Of a stretch of DNA of 64,000 nt, positions 51,048 through 62,031 are shown piece after piece (position 1 is the stretch's first letter; every line of letters starts with the position of its first letter). The position numbers were made by a program, and so were the translations under genes. The DNA is taken from NCBI GenBank assembly GCA_029834535.1, contig JAQMWT010000157.1, positions 124,001-188,000 on the forward strand, in the 5' to 3' direction. Source of the stretch: Chrysophaeum taylorii (taxonomy: Eukaryota > Sar > Pelagophyceae > Pelagomonadales > Pelagomonadaceae). The notes under the pieces were generated by a model that worked only from the letters and a program-made list of their open reading frames with translations, searched no databases and was not told where the DNA came from.

Positions 51048-51419
51048 TCGAGCGACCCCACGTCATACGGCATAGCTCCAACATCCTCTTTTAGGTAGGT
51101 AGCCTCAGCTTTCTTTCTCGAAGGGGACGAACGGGCCCACCATATCGATCGACGAAAGATTACCACGGTGCCATTGAAGACGACGACGACGACGACGGGC
51201 TCCTGGATCCGTGCATGTAGCGTATCGTGAGACGAGAGATGTAGGGAGAGGACGGCACCTGTTCGAAACCAACTTGGGTTATATACTAGCTATAATATCA
51301 AAGAGGGTCTCTGAAATGAAATGAAATGAAATGAAATGAAATGAAATGAAATGAAATGAAATGAAATGAAATGAAATGAAATGAAATGAAATGAAATGAA
51401 ATGAAATCCTCCTCCTCAT

Positions 51420-51450
<31 letters not shown>

Positions 51451-51665
51451 GGAAGCAACCGACGGTAGGTATTAATTTAATTAATTATTATGTCAAGATA
51501 AAAAAAAGTGCGCGGAAACAAACGCAAACATAAATCTTCTTGTGGTGTAAGTATAGGTGGTGGGCGCGCGTTGTTGATAGTAGTGGTCTGGGTTGATGCG
51601 GCAGCAGACGGAGTTGGGGCGTTAGAAACGAGATAAGAAAAGTGGTCGAAGAGGTCGACGAGACG
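51048..51665. other. Intergenic with long ATGAA microsatellite
   Basis: About 620 bp between convergent genes, dominated by the ATGAA run (51313-51406), an ATC run (51415-51438) and an AGC run (51438-51453). No gene. Confidence 0.6.
51313..51406. repeat. (ATGAA)19 pentanucleotide microsatellite
   Basis: About nineteen perfect units. On the other strand the unit is TTCAT. Confidence 0.97.
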
Positions 51666-53327
51666 TTAGACGAGGAAGAGGGAGACGGCGAGGGCCGCGG
51701 AAGAGGCGACGAGGGCGACGAGGTCGCGGGTTGGGCCGTCGGGCTTGTCGGCGGCGTCGAGGGCATCGGGTAAAAGCTCGGAAAAGGCAATCCAGAGCAT
51801 CATGGCTGCTGCAAAGCCAACAAAGAGACCCGATAGGTCGGCGAATATACCGGCCGAGGCCGAAGCGATGATGGCGCCGATGGTCTGGGGTGCCGCCGCG
51901 GCGTAGGCGCAAAGGGCGGCAAAGGCGGGGGAGCGGCCGCGACCGACGAGGACGGTTGCCGTCGCGAGGCCCTCGGGCACATTGTGGACAAGTATCGAGA
52001 GCGCGGCCGCGCGGCCTCTCGCGTAGGAGTGCGCGTATGCCGCGCCGAGGGCGAGCCCCTCTGCGGTCGAGTGGCTCGCGAGCGCGACGGCGAGCGCGGA
52101 GACGGGCGAGGCGCCATTATTCACCTCGTGGTTTTTTTGGTCGTCGTCGTCGGAGGCGAAGAATACGCGGGCGATGGCCGAGGCGAGGCCGAGGAGAAAG
52201 CCAAAGCCAGCGAGGCTGCGTCCATCGCGGACGGCGTCAGCGGCGAGCGCGAGGCTGATGGAGGCGACGGCACCGCCCGCGAAGGCGTTGGAGAGACCCA
52301 CGAAGCCGTTCGGAAGCTCTTTTCGACCCGAAAGGTAGAAGGTCGGGAGGGCGCCGACGACGGCAAAGAGCGAGGCGACGCCCGTCTCCAACGCGACGAC
52401 CGAGACCGACGATTCCGACGACGCGGGTTCCGAGAGGACGAAGGGTCTGCCCGTCGCGGCGAGGTCGTGCCAACCTTCGAAGTCCTCGAAAATCCTGCCG
52501 ACCGAAAATGCGGCGATCGCTGCCGCGCCGCCGTTGACGACCATGCCGACCGCCGACTCGAGGATAGGCTGGTTGGTGAGGCGGGCCTTCGCCGCGCCCA
52601 GCGCGAGGAGGGTCGTCGTCGTGACCACGCAGCTCGCCGTAAACATGAGCTCGGGAAGCGGCCGTCGCGAGAGGGTTACCGTCGCGTAGTAAGCGGCGAG
52701 CGGCGTCGCGCCAAACGCGACGAAGGCCCCCGCCGTTGTCGCCCCCTTCTTTGCCGCCATCCACACCGCTCCCCCCGACACCGCCGACGTCGGACACCGC
52801 CAGTTCCCCGGCGCGAGCAGCTCGAGCCGCATGAGCATCGAGTGCGCGACGAAGACGTCGTCGACCGTCGCCACCGCCTCGACTGCCGCTTGCGCCGCGG
52901 CGGGTTCGAGCCCCGCGCGCACGTACGACGCCTCGAGCTGCCGTTTTTTCCATTCCCGCGTCTGGCGGAGCTCGACAATTTCGCGACGGTATTCGCCCTC
53001 GACGTACTCGTCTTCCGCTCTTTCGCTAAGAAAGTCGCCGATTCCCATCGACAGCGCGTCCGCGATCAGGTTCGCCACCCCCATCAGGAGCACGAGCCCG
53101 GCGTGCGCGCGCGCCCCCGCGACCGTCGCCACGATCGCGAACGTCGTGATGATCCCGTCGAGCCCGCCGAACACCAACGACTTGACGAGAGCACCGCCCT
53201 CCTCGGCCTCGTTTCGACTCGATTCGGGAACCTTTTTTGTCCCGCCGGTCATATTCGCCTTGCAAATCCCACGATTTCGACCACCACCAACTTCGAGGTC
53301 ACTGTACCCAACGAGTCCAATGCTCAT
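51666..53327 (-). CDS. VIT/CCC1-ZIP fusion metal transporter
   Basis: One uninterrupted 553-aa frame joins two metal-transporter families. Residues about 48-290 are a vacuolar iron transporter domain: LVFGGLDGIITTFAIVATV, ANLIADALSMGIGDFLSERA, the Glu/Arg-rich cytosolic metal-binding helix (YVEGEYRREIVELRQTREWK), and LESAVGMVVNGGAAAIAAFS. Residues about 315-553 are a ZIP domain: ASLFAVVGALPTFYLSG, SNAFAGGAVASISLALA, a His/Asp-containing loop, ASHSTAEGLALGAAYA (HxxxEG, His about 419) and LVHNVPEGLATATVLVG (HNxPEG, His about 448). VIT proteins load Fe2+/Mn2+ into vacuoles and ZIP proteins move Zn2+/Fe2+ into the cytosol, so the two halves would normally work in opposite directions. No stop, intron or frame change separates them. 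Confidence 0.88.
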   Translation of the reverse strand: MSIGLVGYSDLEVGGGRNRGICKANMTGGTKKVPESSRNEAEEGGALVKSLVFGGLDGIITTFAIVATVAGARAHAGLVLLMGVANLIADALSMGIGDFLSERAEDEYVEGEYRREIVELRQTREWKKRQLEASYVRAGLEPAAAQAAVEAVATVDDVFVAHSMLMRLELLAPGNWRCPTSAVSGGAVWMAAKKGATTAGAFVAFGATPLAAYYATVTLSRRPLPELMFTASCVVTTTTLLALGAAKARLTNQPILESAVGMVVNGGAAAIAAFSVGRIFEDFEGWHDLAATGRPFVLSEPASSESSVSVVALETGVASLFAVVGALPTFYLSGRKELPNGFVGLSNAFAGGAVASISLALAADAVRDGRSLAGFGFLLGLASAIARVFFASDDDDQKNHEVNNGASPVSALAVALASHSTAEGLALGAAYAHSYARGRAAALSILVHNVPEGLATATVLVGRGRSPAFAALCAYAAAAPQTIGAIIASASAGIFADLSGLFVGFAAAMMLWIAFSELLPDALDAADKPDGPTRDLVALVASSAALAVSLFLV

Positions 53328-53785
53328 ATGCGAATGCGATCAGCACCCATCTCTCTTGGTGGGACTTTTTGCACGAGCTTCTTACCCACATTATTGAGTG
53401 GTTCGAAAGGAGGGGTTTTTTAAAGTCAGTCAGTCGAGTGTGCGAACGCGCGGAGCTCGGGGGGTTGGCGGGATTGTGTGGAGACGTGTGGTGGGATAAT
53501 ACCTTTTCTTTCTATCGCAGCCGACGTGGGCTTGTAATAAAAAGCGGAGATCGATCATGGGCTGATTACGCACTACCCCTACGCATATTATTGGGAGCAG
53601 ACACTGTACGCCTCTAAGGTGGTCCCGCGAGTCCATGGTTTATTTTTCGCAGCGGGTGTGGTGGATGGAACTACTCCGAGTCTTTGTCGTGCGCATCCCG
53701 CGTTATTAGAGTAAATGAGATAATATTATGGGTCTCAACTCTCTTCAGATGTGCGGCGGTGTTGTTTAAGGAAAAAAAAAACCAT

Positions 53786-53817
<32 letters not shown>

Positions 53818-53918
53818 TATGCAGTAGTACACTTTGGCTGCCTGGGTCGCCGGCCTACTTCTTGAGGCTCGCACGCTAGTAAATTCGCCAAAGATTGGGT
53901 TGGCGGCGGCGGCGGCGG
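53328..53918. other. Intergenic, VIT-ZIP to ABCG
   Basis: About 590 bp, with an A-run (53772-53780) followed by GGC x11 (53786-53818) shortly downstream of the ABCG stop codon. No gene. Confidence 0.5.
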
Positions 53919-56900
53919 TTAGGTCTTCTGGTAAGAAACGAGTCGCATCGCGAGGAGCGCGAGGACGTGGAAGACACTGACTTGGAGGACGAAGACGGCG
54001 AAAACGCGGTACTTATTGGCGCCGTTGAAATTCCAATACTTGAGCCAGTATTCGGCACCTGAACCGGAGGGGGTGGGGCAACGAGCACAAAAGACGAGTC
54101 GTACCTGCTCCGTCGTCGTCGTCGTCGATACCGTCGAACTCGTTGAGGATTAGGGCTTCGAACGACCACCTCGCGAAGGAGAATTTTGGGGCCCAGGACC
54201 AGTAAGTCGGGACTTGGTCGATCGGGATCGCGTAGCCACAGAAGAACATAGAAAACTGGAATAAAGCCGAGTAGAGGTTGAGCGCCGACTGCTGATTGGG
54301 CGTGATGGCGGCGATAAAGTTCGAAAACGAATAGCCAGCGAGACTGAGGCCGAACATAACCATGTAAAAAAAGACGAAGTGAAGGGAGAAGAGGCCCCCG
54401 CGCATGTTGACCATGGGGTAGGTGATGACGCAGTACACCAACACGAGAGGAATCTGGACGATGGCGTTGAGCGCGCATCGTGCAGCGAGGTACGGTAAGA
54501 CGGTGTAGAAACCGGCCGAGACCTCGCGGTACAGCAGCGGTCGTTCGGTGAACATCGTCGGGATGGCTTGGAGGTTGGACATCGTGATGAACTGCTGGGA
54601 AAAGTAGTTGACAGAGGCGAGAGAGTGCATGTTGGTTTGGTCGTCGTAGACGACGCCGTACCAGACGGCGACGCAGATGTTGCGCAGGAGCGCAATGAAG
54701 ATGGCCTGGCGCGAGTGAGAGAGGACGAGCAAGTTTCTTAGCAGGTGGACGCGAAAGTGGTAGAATTGGCGCAGAAGCCCGCCGCCGCCAAACACGCTCT
54801 CGCACGAGGTATCCTCGTCGTCGCCGCCGCCAAAGCAGCCGGTGGCGCCCCCGAGCGGACGGTCGAGGTCGAACCCGTCCGCGACAGGCTCGAGCAACCC
54901 ATCTTGCCTTTCGATGACGTCGCGTTTCGAACGCCCGGCAGCCGCGGCGGCGTCGAGGAGCCACTCGGCAGCGTTGCGCGTCGTTTGCCCCGCGCGCTCC
55001 GGCATCTCTTGCATCATGCGCGCCGCCGCCTCGGCGGGCGTGCCGCTAAACACCGCCCGACCGTCGCCGATAACGAGCACCTTGGGAAAGAGGCGAAAAA
55101 TTGGCTCGCTGGGCTGGTGGATCGTACAGACGAGGGTCGCCCGGCGCTCGACGAGCCGCATCATCGCCCGCACGAAGTCGAGGCTCATCTTCGAGTCGAG
55201 GCCGCTGGTTGGTTCGTCGAGATACATGACCGACGGGAGGTGGACCATCTCGACGGCGGCGGCGCACAGGCGACGCTCGCCGGTCGCGAGCCCGCGGACG
55301 AGCGTCGCGGCGCAGCCGTCGAGGCCGAGCATGGCGATGACGCCCGACGCGCGTTCGGCGACGCGCGCGGACGCGGGGGCGTCGAGGCGCAACATGCTCG
55401 CGATGCGGACCGTCTCGGCGACCGTCAAGTTGGGGATGAGTACGTCGTGCTGCATGACGTAGCACTGCAGCTTGTGGCGCTGGAGGCGCGTCGGCGTCGC
55501 GCCGTTGTACGCGACCGAGCCGCGGCCAAAGCCCGTCGTCTTGCGACCGCTGATCACGTCGAGGAATGTCGACTTGCCCGCGCCTGCACGCGATAATCAA
55601 GCGAGGGAGAACACAACATCATCAACGTACCGGACGGACCCATGACGGCGAGGAGCTCGCCCGGGGCGACGGTCGCGCCGACGCCAAAGAGCAACGGCTT
55701 GACGGTCTTCTCGCCGTTGGCGTCGACGACTCGCACCGAGTACCAGAGTGGATGGACGTCGACGCGGACCTCCTCGAAAAGCTTGTCGTCCGATTTGTTG
55801 AATTCCACGGCGTCGGACGCGATGGCGATGGCGACCGAGGCGGCCTTGCCGACGGTTTCGGCAAAGTCGGGCGCCATCTTCTCGAGATCGTGGCTGGTGG
55901 AAGCGAATCGGAGCTTCGGGCGAGTTCCGCGGAGCGGCGGATAGGTGACGAAGCGGATGATGAATATAAACAGGATGATCGGCATCAACAGGAACCAGAG
56001 CGACGAGGTCGTGGGGTACCCGAACTCGGAGAGGACGTCGTGGCGCGAGAGCGTTCCCCACCCGGCGTGGAAGAAGCCGACGACGATGGCCTCGTAGGCC
56101 CAGCGCGTGAACGAGACGAACATCAGCCAGTAGGCGGGGTTGGTGTGCGAGATGACGGGGAGCTTGATGGGGTACCCCGAGGTCTGGGCCCAGATGTAGA
56201 CGCCCGGCTGCCACACCGACATGGCGACCTGCGGGGACGAGGTCCACGCCGCGAGCATCTGCGCCCACGCGAAGCCGACCAGATTGGTGAATTGCGTGAC
56301 CAGGAGGTACCAGGCCCATACCCACAAGGTCCCCTGCACCTTGGCGCCGCCGACGCTGAAAAAGACGAGGGTCGAGAAGAGGACGTTGACGAAAATAAGC
56401 CACGGGACTTGCGCGACGCTCGCGACAAACCAGTAAACGAACGGAGAGTAGGCGCCGTTGGCGCGCTCGTGCTCGAATAGCGCGCGTTCGTCGAAGAGCG
56501 TCACGATGCCGCGGAGATTACCAAGGATGCCGAACATGAGGGCAAAGTAGAAACACGATTCGAGGTTGGCGGCGCCCTCCGCGTTCTTTGGTTGATCCTT
56601 GAACGTGGTCGAGTACAAGAAGCCGATCCACGCCATCTTGAACAGCGACGTCAGCCAGATGGACCTCGAGCGCGCGAATTGCGTCACTGAACGCCACAGC
56701 AACGCCCGCACTTGGCGAATGGCGTCGGCGTGGGAAACCTCGGGATCGGGCGGCCGGGGGCCCGGCGCGCCCTGGGCGGTCGCGACGGCCCGAAGCGAGG
56801 CTTGGCCGGCGTTACTCTTCGCGAACGCGGCCGCGAGGCGTCGCGAGGCGCCGGGTGCCGACGCGACCGCGAGCACCGCGTCGGCGGGATTCGACACGAG

Positions 56901-57683
56901 ACCTCCGTCGTCGGCATCGACCACCGTCGGCACGACGCCGCGCAAATGCGCAATTACGTCGGCGGCCGGGCCGGCCCAAGCGACGCGGCCGGCCGTCGTG
57001 ACGAGCAACAGCTTGTCGCACCGCGCGAAGACGTCGGCCGAGGGCGTGTGGAGCGTCGCGACAACCGTCCGTCCCTGATTGTGCGCGACTGAATCGTGCA
57101 CGTGCCGCATGACGTCGAGCGCCGTGGTCGAATCGAGGCCGGTCGTAGGCTCGTTGAGGAGAACGAGCCGCGGCTGAGCCACGAGCCCGAGCGCGATAGC
57201 GAGACGCTTCTTCTCGCCCCCCGAAATACCGCGGATCGTCTCCGAGCCTATCCGGACGTGCGCGCACTTGCGAAGCCCCAGAAGGTCGATCGTCTCGTCG
57301 ACGAGCGCCTCCGACGCGTTCCGCAGCCGCGCGCTCACCGCGACGATCTCTCGCACCGTGAGCGCCGAGACGCAGCTGAAGTGGTTCTCGCGAGACACGA
57401 GCGTCGCGACGTGGCGCGTCCGCGCCGTCGCCGCGTACCCGTCGTACGTGATGCGCCCGCTCATCCACCCCTCGCTCCGCTGCACCGCGAGCAGCTCCAT
57501 CAAGCTGGTCATCCACGGCCCGCTCCGCCCCATGCAGCCCCAGACCTCGCCGGGCCGCGCGACGAGGTTGATGCCGCACAGCTCAATGTGCCACGCCTTG
57601 CGCACGCTGCGCGCGTACCACAAGTCCTCGACGCACACCACGGCCCCATTCTTCGACCCCGCCAGCAGAGGCTTTGCCTCCAT
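53919..57683 (-). CDS. Full-size ABCG (PDR-type) transporter with asymmetric ATP sites
   Basis: Three exons, 57683-55631, 55583-54105 and 54058-53919, sum to 3672 nt (1223 aa); the first intron splits the second Walker A. The order is NBD-TMD-NBD-TMD. NBD1 has an intact signature (GISGGEKKRLAIALGL) and H-loop (ATLHTPS). Its Walker A reads GRSGPWMTS, with Met58 in place of Lys, and its Walker B reads LVLLNEPTTGLDS with Asn177 for Asp. NBD2 has an intact Walker A (GPSGAGKST), Walker B (VMYLDEPTSGLDS) and H-loop (CTIHQPS), but the signature is LATGE. One composite ATP site is therefore degenerate and the other canonical. Each TMD has about six helices, ending in a short LVSYQKT tail. It is probably an exporter of lipids or hydrophobic compounds; membrane unknown. 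Confidence 0.9.
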
Positions 57684-57765
57684 AATAATATACTCGGGAC
57701 GTGCGTTTGCGAATATTGTGGGCCACGTCGAAGTGCAACATCCATCCATTCTGCGAGATAGATAG
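57684..57765. promoter_or_regulatory. 82-bp divergent intergenic region (ABCG / TPR protein)
   Basis: Only 82 bp separate the ABCG and TPR start codons. ATAATAATATAC at 57683-57694 is the sole AT-rich element. A shared promoter is likely. Confidence 0.4.
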
Positions 57766-58830
57766 ATGATGCGCGCGGTGTCGTTGTTGTTGCGTCGTCG
57801 GGGCGCAACACCGACGGTCGTCCGGGTCGCGTCGCGGGGCTACGTCGCGCCAAAAGACGGGTTCGATGCCGCCGAGACGGAGAAGGCGATCGGTGCTCTC
57901 CAGCGACTTCTGCGGAACGAGCTGTCTGAGCAAAGTTTCGACGACGCTCTCAACACGGCCGAGGAGCTGCGGTCGCTCGCCAGGGACGCCTACGGGTCGA
58001 CCGGCAACACGATTCTCGCGGCTGCGCTCAACGACTCGGCCCTCGTCCACAAGGGCCGCCGCGAGTTCGAGACGGCCGTCGAGCTGCTCGTCGAAGTGAG
58101 AAACTGAAAGCGTCAAAAAAAATTCTTCCACGACGCGACCGCAGGCGGTGCGGCAGTACGACTCGTGCGGGCTCCGGAACCACCCGTCCTCGGCGACGGC
58201 GCTCCACAACATGGGCGTCGCCTACAAAGAGCACGCACAAGCCCCCGAGACTGGCGCGCTCGAGCGCGTCTCGCTCCTCGACCGCGCCGCCGAGTGCCTG
58301 GTCGAGGCGAACGAGCGCCGGGCGGCGCGAACCGACGACGACACCATACGACGTGCGCTCTTGTGTTTTTCTTTCGCGCCTCCCACCACGACCGCGCAGG
58401 CGCCGTCGCGACCACGCGCGTCGTGCTCGCCTCGGTCCGCCGGCTCCAGAAGCGGATCGCCGACGCGAGGGACGAGATCGACGAAGCGCTCGCTGTGCTC
58501 CGCGTTGTCGACACGACGATCGCCTCGCGCACCGCGCTGGCCACGGCCCTGAACAACGCCGCCTATTTTGAAAAGCAAGACGGCAACGACGCGGACGCGT
58601 CCAAACTCTACCACGAGGCTCTCGACCTCCGAGAAACCGTGCTCGGCCCGGAACACCCGCAAACGATCGCGACCCTCCACAACATCGCCGAGCTACACGA
58701 GGCCTTCGGAAGGCTCGACCAAGCCAACGCGGTCCGTCGCAATATTCTCCGTAGACTCGGCGTCGAAGGAGACGACCGCGACGACGCAACCACCACCACA
58801 CCGCCGGCGATCCCCACGCCCCAAGGCTGA
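57766..58830 (+). CDS. TPR-repeat protein, possible mitochondrial (TTC19/KLC-like)
   Basis: Exons 57766-58095, 58145-58352 and 58400-58830 sum to 969 nt (322 aa), introns 47-49 nt. The N-terminus RAVSLLLRRRGATPTVVRVA has Arg and no acidic residues, as in mitochondrial presequences. TPR units follow: ALNDSALVHKGRREFETAVE, SATALHNMGVAYKEHAQ, TALATALNNAAYFEKQDGND and TIATLHNIAELHEAFGRLDQ. The LGPEHPQT element between units is typical of kinesin-light-chain-type TPRs. Mitochondrial TTC19, a complex III assembly factor, has similar spacing, but this is only a suggestion. Confidence 0.78.
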
Positions 58831-59009
58831 GGGCAACAGCGCGCGACTACCCGGGAGATGTGGTGTCTGTTTTTTGCTCGAGGCCGGCCGGCTGGCGGGC
58901 CGCAGTGAGAGGAGGAGGACCCGGAGCGAGGAGACACACACACGAACGAAAGAAAGAAAGAATGCGCGGTTTTAGTTAACTTAACTTAACCGCGCGATTA
59001 TTTTTTTTT

Positions 59010-60187
59010 TCAAAGCAGCAGAGATACGTCGTGATGATGATCGGCCACGTCAATTTCCTGGTCCGTAGAAGACGCGCAGCGCGTAAAAACAACGAAGTCG
59101 GCGAGGTTTGCCAGGCTACGATCGTGTCGGAGATCGTGCCATCCCCTCTTCGCTTGGTCGCGGAAGGTGGCCTCGGTCAGCGGGATGCACACGAGAATGC
59201 GGAACTCGTCGCGTTCGAGATCGACGTCGGAGAAGGCGGCGTCGGTGTCGAGCATGTGTTCGACTTGGTCGCAGACACCTGTTGAAGAAGAATAAGAAGC
59301 AACGCGCGATGCATGGCTGATCTGATCTGATCTGACTCGCGCGCGGGTAACATACATAAATAAAGGCGGAAATCGCTCGCTCGCTCGCTCGCTCGCTCAC
59401 CTAGATAATACTCGACGTGGAAGCGGCCCAAGACGAGCATGATGGCCTCGGCGGGGTGGGCTCTGAGGTGGTCGAGGGCGGCGTAGGCCATGGCCGTGTC
59501 CCAGAGACATTGGGCTGCGACGAGGCGACTGCGGCGCTCTTCCGAACCCGTCGGCCAGACGTCTCTGAGGCGCTCGTGGTAGGCGCGGGTGATGGGGGTC
59601 GCGGCGTAGACGCGGAGGGGGGGCAGGAGCGCGAGGTCGTCGGGCGGGAGGGAGTCGAGAGCGGCGGCGCCGTTTCGCGAGACGGTCGAGACGAGCCGGC
59701 GCGGGGCGTTCGCGGCAACAATCGCGTTGCGCGACGCCTTGGCGAGACAGACGAGCGGGCCGTATCTCGTAGCATCTTCCCTGATCCGAAAGAGCTCGGC
59801 GACGTCGGCCAGCTCGTCGCTGACGAAATCGCGCACCGCGTCTCGCTTGTCGGTTTCGATGGACTCGAGGCCGAGAGCGACGCGGCGCCCGCGACAGGTC
59901 ATGCGCTCGTACAAGACGCGCTCGAGCTCCTGCGCGGCCTGGTCGGTGTGGGTTTCGCCGAAGAGGACGAGCCTTAGCCTGGGACTCGCCACCTCGTCGA
60001 GGAGCTCTTCGAGGCTTATGTGCACGAGCGGGCGGTTGGTGTGCTGGCGCTCGAGAATGCACAAGTTCTCGGCGAGAAGCGTCCCTCGACGTTCTTCTTC
60101 TTTTTGTTTTTGTTTGCGTCGGTCGCAGTGCACCACCAGTCCCACGACCGAGGTCGTCTGCCCGAAAACGAGCGCGCGCCGCCACAT
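59010..60187 (-). CDS. ChaN/DUF399-like haem-binding uptake family protein
   Basis: Two exons, 60187-59401 and 59278-59010, sum to 1056 nt (351 aa). The family signature is clear: LRLVLFGETHTDQAAQELER (about residues 71-90), VALGLESIE, AQCLWDTAMAYAALDHLRA, and VLGRFHVEYYLGVCDQVEHM across the intron. ChaN in bacteria is an iron-regulated lipoprotein that binds haem, and the fold relates to the Tiki/TraB peptidase group. In algae and plants homologues are often plastid-located, but the N-terminus here gives no clear target peptide. The 122-nt intron contains a CGCT tetranucleotide run and GATCT repeats. Function in this organism is unknown. Confidence 0.8.
59375..59400. repeat. (CGCT)n run at splice donor
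   Basis: Five to six CGCT units lie directly inside the ChaN-like intron, and the last unit forms the donor GTGAGCGAGC on the minus strand. Confidence 0.85.
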
Positions 60188-62031
60188 CACAGGATGAGGG
60201 GGATCTCGATCCACCACTCCATCAACGCAGGCGCCTTCTTCTGATGGCCTGCACTATTATACATCATCAACGTACCTGTAAAGATGACACGAGCAAGATT
60301 ATGCGCGCCCCGTGTCTTCGCGGCGCACCTGCTCTCAGACGCGTTCGTCTCGGCGGTTTCCACGCTCCGACGCAGTCGCAGGCGGCGGCGCGTCGGGCCC
60401 CTAACGGCGAGGACCGGCGATGGCGGCACGCGGGCGATTTTCTGGCCGAAACGTGGTTGCGGGCGTGCGACGCCGAGGACGTCCTCCCCGTCGATGGCAA
60501 CAACACGGTGCGGACGCCACGAAGCCAGCCAAGCGCGGCGGCGAGATGACGCAGTCGAGCACCCGGAATAACGCGGACGAGCGTCCGACCGACGTGCCGA
60601 ACCGCGAGCAGCTCGGCGCTCACAAAAAAAAAACCTCGTTTGGGCGACCCGCTCGAGTTGTCGCCAGTGTCGTCGAATCCCGATGGAACCGTAGCCTTCG
60701 AACGGACGCCGAGCCTCGAGGATCCGCTTTTCTCCAGGTTGGAGGCGCTTCGCTTCGAGGCAATTGTTGACGTTTTTACGAGGCAATTGTTGACGTTTTT
60801 ACGAGGCAATTGTTGACGTTTTTACTCGTCGCCTGCTCTCGACGCGGAAGCGCGCCGCGACATCCTCGCCGCGCTCTAGGGCCACGCGACAGCCCGCGGG
60901 GCTCGCGAGGAGGACCAAAAGCACAAAGTTGGCCTCCTCGTAGATCGCGACATGGCCCGGGCGGTCGCCGACGCCGCCGAGAAGGCGAGCAACGAGGCGA
61001 GCGATCGTCGTGATCGTTGAGGTCGCCATGAAATACCACACGTCGGCAACTCGAGACGAACTCGTCAAACGACGACCGCTTGACGACCGACCCCAGACGA
61101 CGAGCGCCTCGTCGTCAGTCGAGGACGAGCCCTCGGTCGAAGACAGCTTCGACGACGACCTCCCCCGACCGGCCGCAGGGTATCGAGGTACCGACTGTAG
61201 TCCGCGCGACTTGTTTGTCTGCGGACTATCTCTGTCCGCCGCCAAGTCAAGCCGCCGCTCGAATCGCGCCTCGAACGCGCGCTCGTGTAACGCGCAGCTT
61301 CGGAGTGCCCAACCTGATTCAACAAACCCCACAATGCTCTAACCCGACGTCGATTCTGGCGTCCGTTAGTCTCTATTGCGCGAATAAAATTAGTGGGAAT
61401 GAATGTGTCTTCCTTTTTTTTTTTGCTGCGATATCCGAGCCTCACTTGGACTAAGCGGCGCGCGCCCTCCCGAGACTCGGCGAGGTAGGAAGAAAGAAGA
61501 TTTCTTGCGTCTGCCGCCCGCGCCTCTTGATGCGGAGGGCGATTTCTGCGCCGAGCCGCACGGCGAGCGTGATATCAGCATCCTTTGAAAATAGCGTCCT
61601 TGGTGCGTCCTCCGACGCATCCAAGCACCTAACGCTCCTGGCAGTCGTCCACAAATCGCTGCAGATAGCGTACCACGCCTTACTATAACGTCCCACTTCC
61701 GATTGCGCACCACGAGTGACACCATCCACAGTTTTTCTTATTATTGTTATCGGGAGCGAGGCGAACCCCACATTTCTACTCTCGACGAGCGTCCTTCCTA
61801 GGTCGGTATTTTCACGGGGGGGGACGCAGGATAAAATGGTGCCGTGACGAGGGATATTCGCTGCTCCACATCATCATCATCATCATCAACATCAACATCA
61901 TTGGAGTCAAAATGGTGGCCGACGCCACACGCAGAGCTGAGGCGGCGGCGGCGGCGGCGGCGGCGGTGCTCTTCTCGCCGAAGACGCTAGGATTCAAAAT
62001 TCACAGCTTGGATTCAAGAGTCATAGCGATG
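60188..62031. other. Region with unassigned minus-strand coding-like sequence
   Basis: About 1.8 kb. Minus-strand frames at 61332-60830 (ARLVARLLGGVGDRPGHVAI, EANFVLLVLLASPAGCRVAL) and 61771-61451 (SKAWYAICSDLWTTARSVRC, DADITLAVRLGAEIALRIKR) have a real-protein look. A further frame (60786-60187, VVAIDGEDVLGVARPQPRFG) ends next to the ChaN-like start. I could not join them into one convincing gene or recognise a domain. ATC (61869-61890) and GGC (61934-61966) runs lie near 61.9 kb. Confidence 0.4.
60756..60828. repeat. 23-bp tandem repeat, three units
   Basis: Three perfect head-to-tail copies of a 23-bp unit beginning GAGGCAATTGTTGACGTTTT. Read on the minus strand each unit contains GTAAAAACG, a possible splice donor. 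Confidence 0.95.

Noticed and set aside
51984-53423. 479-codon plus-strand open frame
   Set aside because: Antisense to the VIT-ZIP gene; charged low-complexity translation without domain.
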